From NCBI GenBank assembly GCA_023429995.1, contig JAEZCE010000017.1, positions 62,001-126,000 on the forward strand: a stretch of DNA of 64,000 nt. The letters are read 5' to 3'. Source of the stretch: Bacillota bacterium. Lineage in GTDB: Bacteria > Bacillota > UBA4882 > UBA8346. The position numbers were made by a program, and so were the translations under genes. Of the stretch, positions 17,487 to 26,274 are shown one piece after another (positions within the stretch are counted from its first letter, which is position 1; every line of letters begins with the position of its first letter). The notes beneath the pieces are model-generated. The model searched no databases. It was not told where the DNA came from and saw only the letters and a program-made list of their open reading frames with translations.

Positions 17487-17581
17487 AAAAGAGTCAATCC
17501 GGATCAATCCGCGGGGGGATGACGGCTTAGATAAGATTATGATAAGAAAGATATTGAACAATAAAAAAGGAGCGTTAAAAG

Positions 17582-18877
17582 ATGCCGAAGATTACTTTTA
17601 TAGGAGCGGGAAGTACTGTTTTTGCCAAGAATGTACTGGGTGATTGCCTGATGTCACCTAAGTTATCGGATTTAAACATTGTGCTATATGACATTGATCC
17701 CGGGCGGTTGCAGGAATCCGAAACGATGTTACAAAATATCAACGCCAATAGTGGTAATAAGGCAAATATCACCGCCTATTCCGATCGTCGCCAAGCTTTT
17801 GATAAGGCCGATTATGTCATCAATGCGATTCAGGTCGGCGGTTATAAACCAGGGACGGTAACTGATTTTGAAATTCCGAAAAAGTATGGTTTACGGCAAA
17901 CGATTGGTGATACTTTAGGTATTGGAGGCATTTTCCGCGCCCTGCGAACAATACCGGTGCTGCTTGATTATGCCAGGGATATGGAAGAGTTGTGTCCCGA
18001 CGCCTGGTTCATCAATTATACCAATCCAATGTCGATGGTAACCGGCGCGATGTTAAAAGCGACCGGTATTAAAACCGTCGGGCTTTGTCATAGCGTCCAG
18101 GTTTGCGCCTCCGGACTCCTTGAAGGCTTGGGAATGGATTCCCACAATATTCAATGGAAGATCGCCGGGATTAATCATCAAAGCTGGCTTTTGGAAATAA
18201 CACGGGATGGGATGGACTTGTACCCCGAAATCAAAAAAAGAGCAGCTGAGCGTAGAGAAGTTTATAGTGATATGGTGCGATATGAAATTATGAAACGTTT
18301 TGGTTTTTATGTTACCGAATCCAGTGAGCACAGTGCCGAGTATACGCCTTATTTTATTAAAGACAAGTACCCTGAGCTCATCCAGGAGTTTAATATTCCC
18401 CTTGATGAATACCCGCGCCGCTGTGAAAAGCAGATCAAAGACTGGGAAACGATGAAGAATGATTTGGTCCATAATATCAAGTTGATCCATGAACGAACCC
18501 CGGAATACGCATCGTATATTATCGAAGCGATGGAAACCGATATTCCCTATAAAATCGGCGGAAATGTTCTGAATACCGGATTGATTACCAATCTGCCCAA
18601 AGAAGCTTGTGTGGAGGTACCCTGTCTGGTTGATGCCAGCGGGGTAACCCCAAGTTATGTAGGGGACCTGCCGCCCCAATGCGCGGCTTTAAACCGGAAC
18701 ATGGTGAATACCCAATTATTAACCATTGAAGCGGCTTTGACTTTGAAAAAAGAGCATATTTATCATGCGGCGATGTTAGACCCCCATACTGCAGCCGAAC
18801 TCCCGATCGACCGGATTATCGGGTTGTGTGACGACTTGATTGAGGCCCATGGGAATTGGCTGCCTAAATACAAATAA
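17582..18877 (+). CDS. GH4 family NAD- and Mn-dependent glycosidase, alpha-galactosidase (MelA)-like
   Basis: The Rossmann start ITFIGAGSTVFAKNV binds NAD. The metal site is formed by Cys 169-His 170 (GLCHSVQ) and His 199 (AGINHQSW), both standard for GH4. The CHSV form is the one seen in alpha-galactosidases of the MelA type, although alpha-galacturonidases also belong to GH4. GH4 enzymes hydrolyse by an oxidation-elimination route and are cytosolic; no signal peptide is present. AAAGGAG precedes the start. It follows the GH127-like gene by 95 bases in the same operon. Confidence 0.85.
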   Translation: MPKITFIGAGSTVFAKNVLGDCLMSPKLSDLNIVLYDIDPGRLQESETMLQNINANSGNKANITAYSDRRQAFDKADYVINAIQVGGYKPGTVTDFEIPKKYGLRQTIGDTLGIGGIFRALRTIPVLLDYARDMEELCPDAWFINYTNPMSMVTGAMLKATGIKTVGLCHSVQVCASGLLEGLGMDSHNIQWKIAGINHQSWLLEITRDGMDLYPEIKKRAAERREVYSDMVRYEIMKRFGFYVTESSEHSAEYTPYFIKDKYPELIQEFNIPLDEYPRRCEKQIKDWETMKNDLVHNIKLIHERTPEYASYIIEAMETDIPYKIGGNVLNTGLITNLPKEACVEVPCLVDASGVTPSYVGDLPPQCAALNRNMVNTQLLTIEAALTLKKEHIYHAAMLDPHTAAELPIDRIIGLCDDLIEAHGNWLPKYK

Positions 18878-18915
18878 TATGGTTTTAGCATGATAGTGGG
18901 CTAGAAGAGCAATCA

Positions 18916-19977
18916 ATGAAAGGAAAATTATCGGGAGCAGAAATGAAAGACCTTATGTTATCGCAGTTCAAACCCTATAGTGAATTGCGGGTTGACGAGC
19001 ATGTCATTGTGCAACCTAAATTTGATGTTTTTGATATCCATACCCATATGGGCTCTTTAGTTTTGGGAGAAAATTATGAAAGCTTGTATGATACGGCGGA
19101 ATATGTAAAGAGCCTGGATGGTAATGGGGTCAAAATGGTAGTGAATCTGGATGGGGAACAGGGCACCCGGTTGGACAGGATGTTGAATAAGACCCAAGGG
19201 TATGAGAACCGGATCATCACATTTGGTTGGGTGAATACAGGGAATATCGATAATGCCGACTTTGGGAAAAATGTAGTACGCAGTCTAAGGGAAGGATATA
19301 AAAAGGGGATTCGCGGTATTAAGTTATGGAAAATGATATCGCTGGGTCAGAAAGACCGGAATGGACAATATATCCGAATGGATGATTCACGTTTAAAACC
19401 GATATGGGATACTGCGGCTGAACTTGATATTCCAGTGCTAATCCATATCGCTGATCCCATTGCCTTTTTTAAAAAAGTTGATCAACATAATGAGCGGTTT
19501 GAAGAATTGAACCAGCATCCGGAGTGGTCGTTTTATGCCCCGGAATTTTATCAATACGCGGAACTGATGGATATGCAAGAAAGGCTGTTAGCGGATAATC
19601 CGGATACCACTTTCATTATCGCCCATATGGGCTCGGCGGCGGAAAACTTAAAGTTTGTTGCCCGGTGTCTTGATGCCTATCCGAATATGTTTGTCGATAC
19701 AGCCGCGCGGATCGCGGAGTTGGGACGCCAACCCTATACAGCCAGGGATTTTTTAATGAAATATCAGGATCGGGTGTTGTTCGGTACCGATTTTACACCC
19801 GGCAACAATCCTTATCCCATTTATTACCGGTTTTTTGAAACCCGGGATGAGTATTTTGATTATGGAACCGGAGAAATTCCGGGACAGGGCCGCTGGAAAA
19901 TATATGGTGTTTATCTGCCTGTTCAGGTTTTAAAGAAGTTATATCATGAAAATGCGGAACGGATTATTTTTAAATAA
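18916..19977 (+). CDS. Amidohydrolase-2 family metal-dependent hydrolase/lyase
   Basis: This TIM-barrel enzyme has all expected metal ligands of the amidohydrolase superfamily: HTH (His 42, His 44), His 177 in LIHIADP, His 237 in IAHMGS and Asp 292 in FGTDF. Family members cleave amide or lactone bonds or decarboxylate; sugar-acid lactonases and uronate-pathway enzymes belong here. Its position directly behind GH4 suggests work on a product of the same glycan. The exact reaction is unknown. The ribosome site before 18916 is weak, and ATG 18943 with GGGAGC upstream is an alternative start. Confidence 0.75.
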   Translation: MKGKLSGAEMKDLMLSQFKPYSELRVDEHVIVQPKFDVFDIHTHMGSLVLGENYESLYDTAEYVKSLDGNGVKMVVNLDGEQGTRLDRMLNKTQGYENRIITFGWVNTGNIDNADFGKNVVRSLREGYKKGIRGIKLWKMISLGQKDRNGQYIRMDDSRLKPIWDTAAELDIPVLIHIADPIAFFKKVDQHNERFEELNQHPEWSFYAPEFYQYAELMDMQERLLADNPDTTFIIAHMGSAAENLKFVARCLDAYPNMFVDTAARIAELGRQPYTARDFLMKYQDRVLFGTDFTPGNNPYPIYYRFFETRDEYFDYGTGEIPGQGRWKIYGVYLPVQVLKKLYHENAERIIFK

Positions 19978-20071
19978 GGTCTTTGTCTGCATAAAAAGGA
20001 GGTGAACCCGGTCTCAACGTTGTTCATTTCAGCTGCTTGTTTATCAAATATAAAAGGAAGGGGGAAAAACA

Positions 20072-22033
20072 TTGTTCAAATTTAATTGGATGCTTCTTTT
20101 GGTATTCGTTATATTCTGTGGGATCATGCTTGGCCAATTCAATTTTAAAATGAATACCGCATTTGGCGATTCATCAATCATCACCGTAAATCTCACCGAA
20201 ACGCCCGAGGCCTTTAAGAACCCGATGAAAGGTTTTAGGCCATCGAGGTATATTCATGACACATCATTCAAGGATTATGAGTATACCTCCACCTATAAAC
20301 ATTATATTGCCTATACGAATCTTGAATATTATGCCACCGATTCAATTCAAAAGATCGTCGACTATTGCAACAGTGCTTGGGTGGGGATTGAAAATAAAAA
20401 CCGAAAAGTAATCCCCCGGGTGGTAATTTATTATCCCGGCACGGGTGAGTATTGGGGGGATATTCCACATAGCGGCGTAGATTCGGCAGACTCCTGGACT
20501 TCCAGTACTTTGAAAAGCCGTTTGGTGGCCATGGCGGCTAAATTGGCTCAGGCCTGGGATAATGATCCGAGAGTCGCCGCTGTGGAACTCGGCCTATGGG
20601 GTAAATGGGGCGAACACAATATTTATCCGACGGTCATTCCAGGCAGTAGTTTTAACGACCGGATTCCGGCAGACTTTCAACAAGCGCTGGGTGATGCCTT
20701 CACCAATGCTTTTCATAACAAAAAAGTAATGGTCCGTTACCCGGAAACCTTTACTTCCTATAATTTCGGTTACATCTGGGATTCCTTCGCATTACCGGAT
20801 GACGCTGCTTGCGGAAATGGCGTGATTGCCAGAAATTGCTGGCAAACCCAGATGATCAGTGGCGAAGTTGCTTATGATTGGGGCAATCAGTCTCAGCTCG
20901 GCGGCAGTCCGAATGGAACTTTGAGCAGTGATTCCAACACCAATTACGTGATAGGCTGGATCCGGAATACCCATACCTCGAGCCTGGGTTGGATCGCTGA
21001 ATATACCACCAACGGTTCGGATGAGGTTGAGTATAATGCTACCAGAATGCAGAAAGCGCTTGGTTACCGGCTTGTCATCAATCAGGCCAGTTTCTCCTCT
21101 AGGGCTGATCAGGGCGGAACATTAACTGTATCATTGAATGTTTCTAATGTTGGTAATGCTCCTTTCTACTATAACTGGCCGGTTCAAGTCAGCCTGCTAA
21201 AAACCGATCGCACCGTAGCCTGGTCTAATACATTGGATACCGATATTACCAAATGGCTGCCGGGGAACTCTTATACGGTTTCCGGCAATTTTACCATCCC
21301 TGCCAGTTTGGGCAACGGGACTTATACCTTGGCGTTGGCGGTGCTTGACCCGGCTGGAAATCAACCCAGTCTGCGATTTGCCAATACCAATTATTATTTA
21401 GGAGGTCGAACTCCCGTAGGTAAAGTGGGAGTTGGCGAAAATCCCAGCGGTCAGAATTTGGGCAGCTTTGATGGGTTAAAAAATGATAATACTTTATCTT
21501 ACAGTCTGACTACCAGTCCGACTCCAACACCGACTGGAACGCCAACGTCCAGTCCAACCATAACTCCAACCCCAACTCCGGTTGCCGGGGGTATAACCGT
21601 AGACTCGTTCCCGAGCCAGACGCAGTTTAGCAATAACCAAAATGACTTGGGCCAGAGTATCAGTTGGGTGATGGACAGTTGTTACTATGGTTCCGACAGT
21701 TGCGGCAATGTAGTCATGTGTTCCAGTCCGTCCGGCCAATATTTTCAAGAAAATATCAACCAAAGCCTGGCCGGGAAGACCTATTTGGTGTTACGTATAA
21801 GAGACTGGTGGAATTCAGATAGCGCCCAGCATTGGAAGATTGTTTTGAATGACGGTACCGACCATACTGTTGGGCCACTCATTCATTACGGAAACGTTAC
21901 CGGAAGTTATACCAATATTTCCATACCGCTCAGTGCATTTGGTGCTAACCTGGCTCAAGTCAAATCTATTAATCTTGTCCATCATGATTCAACCTATGCG
22001 GTATTATTGATTGATGCCATTATTGTAAATTAA
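20072..22033 (+). CDS. Secreted DUF4832-type protein with Pro/Thr linker and C-terminal carbohydrate-binding-like module
   Basis: A TTG start (20072) follows AAGGAAGGGGG. A signal peptide or anchor (residues 5-25) is followed by a TIM-barrel-like domain typical of DUF4832 proteins (ETPEAFKNPMKGFRPSRY, then VELGLWGKWGEHN with a conserved Glu). Next come a beta-sandwich region (about 330-470) and a linker of repeated Pro-Thr (SPTPTPTGTPTSSPT). A final domain of about 140 residues looks like a binding module. It is the only clearly exported enzyme-like protein of this cluster and probably meets the glycan outside. DUF4832 has no settled function. Catalysis is inferred only from fold resemblance. 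Confidence 0.65.
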   Translation: MFKFNWMLLLVFVIFCGIMLGQFNFKMNTAFGDSSIITVNLTETPEAFKNPMKGFRPSRYIHDTSFKDYEYTSTYKHYIAYTNLEYYATDSIQKIVDYCNSAWVGIENKNRKVIPRVVIYYPGTGEYWGDIPHSGVDSADSWTSSTLKSRLVAMAAKLAQAWDNDPRVAAVELGLWGKWGEHNIYPTVIPGSSFNDRIPADFQQALGDAFTNAFHNKKVMVRYPETFTSYNFGYIWDSFALPDDAACGNGVIARNCWQTQMISGEVAYDWGNQSQLGGSPNGTLSSDSNTNYVIGWIRNTHTSSLGWIAEYTTNGSDEVEYNATRMQKALGYRLVINQASFSSRADQGGTLTVSLNVSNVGNAPFYYNWPVQVSLLKTDRTVAWSNTLDTDITKWLPGNSYTVSGNFTIPASLGNGTYTLALAVLDPAGNQPSLRFANTNYYLGGRTPVGKVGVGENPSGQNLGSFDGLKNDNTLSYSLTTSPTPTPTGTPTSSPTITPTPTPVAGGITVDSFPSQTQFSNNQNDLGQSISWVMDSCYYGSDSCGNVVMCSSPSGQYFQENINQSLAGKTYLVLRIRDWWNSDSAQHWKIVLNDGTDHTVGPLIHYGNVTGSYTNISIPLSAFGANLAQVKSINLVHHDSTYAVLLIDAIIVN

Positions 22034-22059
22034 AACGGCAAAACTCCAGAATCAATTAG

Positions 22060-22087
22060 GGGAAACCGGTAAAATTGCCGGTTTCCC
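22060..22087 (+). terminator. Hairpin ending the first glycan cluster
   Basis: GGGAAACCGG (22060-22069) and CCGGTTTCCC (22078-22087) form a perfect 10-bp stem right after the stop codon. No T-run follows, so it is a stabiliser or a weak terminator. Confidence 0.6.
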
Positions 22088-22775
22088 ATTCACTAATTTA
22101 CGGGATTTCAAAAGCCCTGGTTTTTTACCCGAAAATCTCTATCGACCATTTTTAAGGAAACCTCACCGAAGAAATAATTCGGGTAGCTTCGGATATTGTG
22201 CTTGTCGTAATATCCAACCTATAGAGAACTTTTAGCGATGGCCAAAAGTTCTGTAAAATTTGAAGGGTTTTACTCCATTACCAAGAATTATAGCAAATAT
22301 TTAATGCATTACCCCGATTCATCCTGATTCATAGAACAAATCCTCAAAAGTTTTATCAATGGAAGCTTTTTCTAAAAGGGTATTATCTTCGTCGAGTTTA
22401 TCCGGATGATTCTTATTTTCAAAGCTTAACCAGAAAGTTTAATTCTGGGATCGACGAATAACAAACGTTTGTCAAAAAAATGAGAATAACTAAACTGGAC
22501 TGTTTCCCATTCACAAATCGGTCAAACTTCCTCACCGGCCCCTTATTAGGAAACGGGAATGCAATCTCGGAAGATGCTTATTTCTAACTTAAAAGGCGTG
22601 AGGAAGAAAGCAATCAATGTATGTTTAGACACCGGAATGAATAGTGCGGCTATCGACATTAAAATTTCAAGAATTTAGCAAACGTTTCCAAACTAATCCA
22701 TACTCCCTTGGGGCGATCATCTCTTCGCCGGTTGTATTTTAAGAAAACGCAGCCTCAAAAAGTGAGAATGACTTA
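22088..22775. other. Intergenic region, no gene seen
   Basis: No frame in these 688 bases has both a start with a ribosome site and protein-like content. Two AAACGTTT-core motifs occur, at 22461-22472 and about 22678-22690. The rest gives no recognisable RNA or repeat. Confidence 0.5.
22461..22472 (+). promoter_or_regulatory. Perfect palindrome ACAAACGTTTGT, possible LacI-type operator
   Basis: This 12-base palindrome has the same AAACGTTT core as the LacI sites at 10916 and 12107. A partial relative (GCAAACGTTTCC) lies near 22678. It may let a LacI or CcpA-like regulator act on the sensor kinase operon. This is inferred from motif likeness only. Confidence 0.35.
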
Positions 22776-24596
22776 ATGATGATAACGGGAATGAAAAAGG
22801 ATTTTAAGCAACAAATGTTATTCAATCGGTTGTTAAACAACTTTTCAATTTCCCAAAAAATGATGCTCATTTTTGTGGGTTGTGTAATTTTGCCATTACT
22901 CATTCAAAATATTTTTTATTACAGCGCTACCGAAAATAACATTCAAAACGAAGTGGTGCAACGGTTAACCCAGTCATTAAGTGAAAAAACGGCCAAAGTT
23001 AATGGATGTATCGCCGGGACCATGTCTCTGTCCTTTCGCTACAATACCAATGAAGAGTTGTATAAATTTATAGATACAAAATACAGTAGCCATTTTAATT
23101 ATCTGATCCATTATCAGAGTGAAATCAAAAATATATTATCGGTTTTGGCTTACAATCAACAAGTAAGCCAATTGATCCTTTATACGGACAACCCGACAAT
23201 ATTTAGTGGAGCCCTGATAAAAAAAATAGCGCCCGGGGATTTCCACACGCTTGGGGAAAAATTACTTGATTACAGACTGGATGCCTTTACTTCCTCTCCA
23301 AACGGGCCCAAATTACGGATAGCGTTAATTCCCATGCAACTAAAAAACTCCAGCGACAGGAGTTTAAGTATTGTCAGAACTTTAAAATATTATCCGGAAT
23401 ACTCAAACTATCAAAAGGCTATCCGCATTGATATTAATATAGCATACCTTTCCTCCATGCTTAGGGAAAGCGATATGTTTGACAACATCATCCTGGTGGA
23501 TCTTAATTACAGAATTATCGCCTCGGCCAATACCTACCGTGAAGTTGGCGCCTATGATATTTTTTCAGCGAAGAAACTCAAGAAAGGCATTGTCATTCTG
23601 AAGCAGGATTTGAGTGATGTTCCCTTATCTTTATATGGCTTCTACGATACGAGTATCGTTTCCAAAGAATTTACCAAAATGAGATGGAAAACCATTTTTA
23701 TCGCCTTTGGAAGCATGCTGTTGGCATTTTTTTGCATACTGCTTGTGGCGGGCAATATCACCCAAAGGACAAAGCTTGTGGTAAACCTATCAAAGAGCAT
23801 CGCTCAAGGAAACTTCAGGCAAATCAGTCCAAACAAGATCGGCAGAGACGAAATAGGTGTTCTGGCGGAAAGTATCAATCAGATGAGCCTGCGGTTGCAA
23901 ACGCTGATTGATGAAGAATATAAGTCCCGTCTGATAAAAGCCCATTTGGAACGGGAAACGGCCCAGGCAAAATTGCTGGCCTTACAAAGCCAGGTTAATC
24001 CCCATTTTATGTTTAATACCCTTGAATGTATCCGTTTAAGGGCCATGGTTAAGAACGAAACCGAAACCGCCAAAATGATTATGTATATCTCCAAAATGTT
24101 CCGGCATTTAATTGATTGGGAAGACGACATCACTCTTCTAAGTCAGGACATCAAATTCTTGGAAGAATTTTTAGATGTTCAGAAATACCGATTTGGAGAC
24201 GAATTCGAATACGCTGTCATGGTTGATGAGGATGCCAGGAATTGTCTTTTGCCAAAACTGATTATACAGCCTGTGGTGGAAAATGCCTGTGTTCATGGAA
24301 TTGAATCGATTTCCCGGCACAGGAGGATCGAAATCCGCATCGTAGTTTCGGACGGGCGGATGATGATATCTGTTTTGGATAACGGTATCGGCATCGCCGG
24401 AACACGCCTCGCGGAATTGCAAAAAATGCTTCAAGGCGGTGAAAAGCTTACTCATAGCGTTGGGCTGTACAATGTGTACCAGCGATTGTATTTGTATTAT
24501 GGAAAAGACTTCTCGATGGACGTTCAGAGTCAAGCGGGAGAAGGAACCCAATTTAATATCGTGATCCCAGTTCGCTTCGATAAGGAGGAATTTTAG
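22776..24596 (+). CDS. YesM-type sensor histidine kinase
   Basis: A membrane kinase with helix 1 at about residues 28-48, a long extracellular sensor region, helix 2 at about 305-325, a HAMP linker, and a His_kinase domain of the LytS/YesM class. The phosphoacceptor is in QVNPHFMFNTLECIRL and the ATP-binding motifs are VVENACVHGIE and VLDNGIGIA. The stop codon overlaps the GTG of the response regulator gene by one base. ATG 22791 (MKKDFKQQ) is an alternative start. Kinases of this type sense extracellular oligosaccharides, often with a binding protein, and control adjacent LplABC-type importers, which is exactly what follows. Confidence 0.88.
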   Translation: MMITGMKKDFKQQMLFNRLLNNFSISQKMMLIFVGCVILPLLIQNIFYYSATENNIQNEVVQRLTQSLSEKTAKVNGCIAGTMSLSFRYNTNEELYKFIDTKYSSHFNYLIHYQSEIKNILSVLAYNQQVSQLILYTDNPTIFSGALIKKIAPGDFHTLGEKLLDYRLDAFTSSPNGPKLRIALIPMQLKNSSDRSLSIVRTLKYYPEYSNYQKAIRIDINIAYLSSMLRESDMFDNIILVDLNYRIIASANTYREVGAYDIFSAKKLKKGIVILKQDLSDVPLSLYGFYDTSIVSKEFTKMRWKTIFIAFGSMLLAFFCILLVAGNITQRTKLVVNLSKSIAQGNFRQISPNKIGRDEIGVLAESINQMSLRLQTLIDEEYKSRLIKAHLERETAQAKLLALQSQVNPHFMFNTLECIRLRAMVKNETETAKMIMYISKMFRHLIDWEDDITLLSQDIKFLEEFLDVQKYRFGDEFEYAVMVDEDARNCLLPKLIIQPVVENACVHGIESISRHRRIEIRIVVSDGRMMISVLDNGIGIAGTRLAELQKMLQGGEKLTHSVGLYNVYQRLYLYYGKDFSMDVQSQAGEGTQFNIVIPVRFDKEEF

Positions 24597-26137
24597 TGTA
24601 CTCGATTTTACTGGTGGATGACGAAAAAACCATCCGGGAATATTTACCCAAGGCGATTCCTTTTGAAAAATATGATTTTAAAATAGACCATACCGCCATG
24701 AACGGGCAGGAAGCTCTTGATAAACTTTCAGTTACGAAACCGGATTTGATTTTGTTGGATGTCCGGATGCCCATGATGGACGGGCTTCAGTTTCTGAGAA
24801 TTTTAAGGCAGGGTGAATTTTCTGACACCTTGGTGGTGATGCTTTCGGGTTATAGCGAGTTTGCTTACGCCAAAGAGGCCATGAAATATGGAGTCCAAGC
24901 TTATCTCAACAAACCCGTGGATGAGGATGAAATCATTCCTTTGCTTGAAAAAATGCACCGGAAACTTGATGAGTATCACAACAAAATGAGACTTGAAACG
25001 CTTCGAAAGCACGTCAATATGTTGAACAATCTATATAATGGCGCAGCTGTAGACAAAGAAATATTTTGTGATTATACCCTGATGACCTGCGTCCTTTTTC
25101 CATGTTTCAATGATTTTAAAAATGACAACCCTCAACTGATGATGCTGGAGTGCCTCTCAAAGGTATTCGGGGGGATTGAAAACTATTTATTCCGCACCAT
25201 AAACAGTCAATATACCTTTTTACTCCCTCCTAAAATAATTGAATCCTTTAAAAATGACCCCAAATTATTCGTTGCCAGTCTTTTAAGGACGTTTAAAGAG
25301 AATAAAATCGAATGCGCCATACTTTTAGACTCGTATGTTTTCCGGGGCGAGCGTGGGATTTATCAGGAAAATAGCTTTCGAAAAGACTTTACGGATCATC
25401 TGCACCGAATGTTAACGGAACTGTTTTTTTCCCCCATTGAATTTATGGATTATCAACCGGACCAATTCAAGATGAGTGAGGAGTTATTTCTGGAATGCGG
25501 GATTCTGGAGGAAATCAAGGGGCATTTTTCATCATTGAATAAGGACGGGCTATTGAAGAGCGTTGAAAAACTTATGAATGAAATCGAAAACGCCCATTTG
25601 GGAATCGATTACATCCAAGAGATTACCCACAGAATATATTACATCATCGTAAACGAGTTAGCCGTATCGGATTATCAAAAAAACGGGGAAGAAATTTTAG
25701 CCCGTCCTGAATGGCTGGATTACCGTTACTTTGTTTCATTTAAGAAATGGAAAGAAATGTTGCTGGCTTTAATATCGGAAGGGTTCGTCTTTAATGAACG
25801 CAGATGCAAAATGGTGAATCTGGGAATCAGCAGAGAAGTTATCGAGTATGTTCACCTTCACTACATGGAACCCATCAATTTGAAACAGCTTGCGGATAAG
25901 TTTTTTATGAATGCCGTTTATTTGGGTAGATCCTTTCAAAAGGCCACCGGAGTGAACTTCAAGCAGTACGTCAATCATCTTCGAATCGTGGAAGCAAAAA
26001 AGCTTTTGCTTCATACCAATAAGCTGATTTATGAAATAGCAAACGAAGTCGGCTATACGGAAAGCAAATACTTCATTGTTAAGTTCAGCCGGGAAGTGGG
26101 CAAAAGCCCCACGGAATATAGAAATCAGATGGAATGA
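24596..26137 (+). CDS. YesN-type response regulator with AraC DNA-binding domain
   Basis: The receiver domain has Asp 9/Asp 10 and phosphorylatable Asp 55 (LILLDVRMPMMDG). A variable middle region follows, then an AraC/XylS double helix-turn-helix (KQLADKFFMNAVYLGRSFQK and YEIANEVGYTESKYFIVKF). Translation from GTG is coupled to the kinase. It should activate the importer that starts 138 bases downstream. Direct repeats in that gap (26232-26250) fit AraC-type binding. Similarity to the xylo-oligosaccharide-responsive systems of Geobacillus is contextual. Confidence 0.9.
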   Translation: MYSILLVDDEKTIREYLPKAIPFEKYDFKIDHTAMNGQEALDKLSVTKPDLILLDVRMPMMDGLQFLRILRQGEFSDTLVVMLSGYSEFAYAKEAMKYGVQAYLNKPVDEDEIIPLLEKMHRKLDEYHNKMRLETLRKHVNMLNNLYNGAAVDKEIFCDYTLMTCVLFPCFNDFKNDNPQLMMLECLSKVFGGIENYLFRTINSQYTFLLPPKIIESFKNDPKLFVASLLRTFKENKIECAILLDSYVFRGERGIYQENSFRKDFTDHLHRMLTELFFSPIEFMDYQPDQFKMSEELFLECGILEEIKGHFSSLNKDGLLKSVEKLMNEIENAHLGIDYIQEITHRIYYIIVNELAVSDYQKNGEEILARPEWLDYRYFVSFKKWKEMLLALISEGFVFNERRCKMVNLGISREVIEYVHLHYMEPINLKQLADKFFMNAVYLGRSFQKATGVNFKQYVNHLRIVEAKKLLLHTNKLIYEIANEVGYTESKYFIVKFSREVGKSPTEYRNQME

Positions 26138-26231
26138 GTTCATTCACGGAAGAGGTTTAGAAAATGGAGTTTAAAGTATTTTTTTTGGAATGACTCGGAT
26201 TTCTTCTCATGATAAAATGAAGCAATAATAT

Positions 26232-26250
26232 GTTAACAACTGGTTAACAA
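26232..26250 (+). promoter_or_regulatory. Direct repeat GTTAACAA, candidate response-regulator site
   Basis: GTTAACAA occurs at 26232-26239 and 26243-26250, an 11-base phase of one helical turn, in front of the importer binding-protein gene. AraC-family regulators bind such direct repeats. No good -35 element is visible, as expected for an activated promoter. Confidence 0.45.
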
Positions 26251-26274
26251 TTAAAGAGAGGTGGCTACTTCAAA

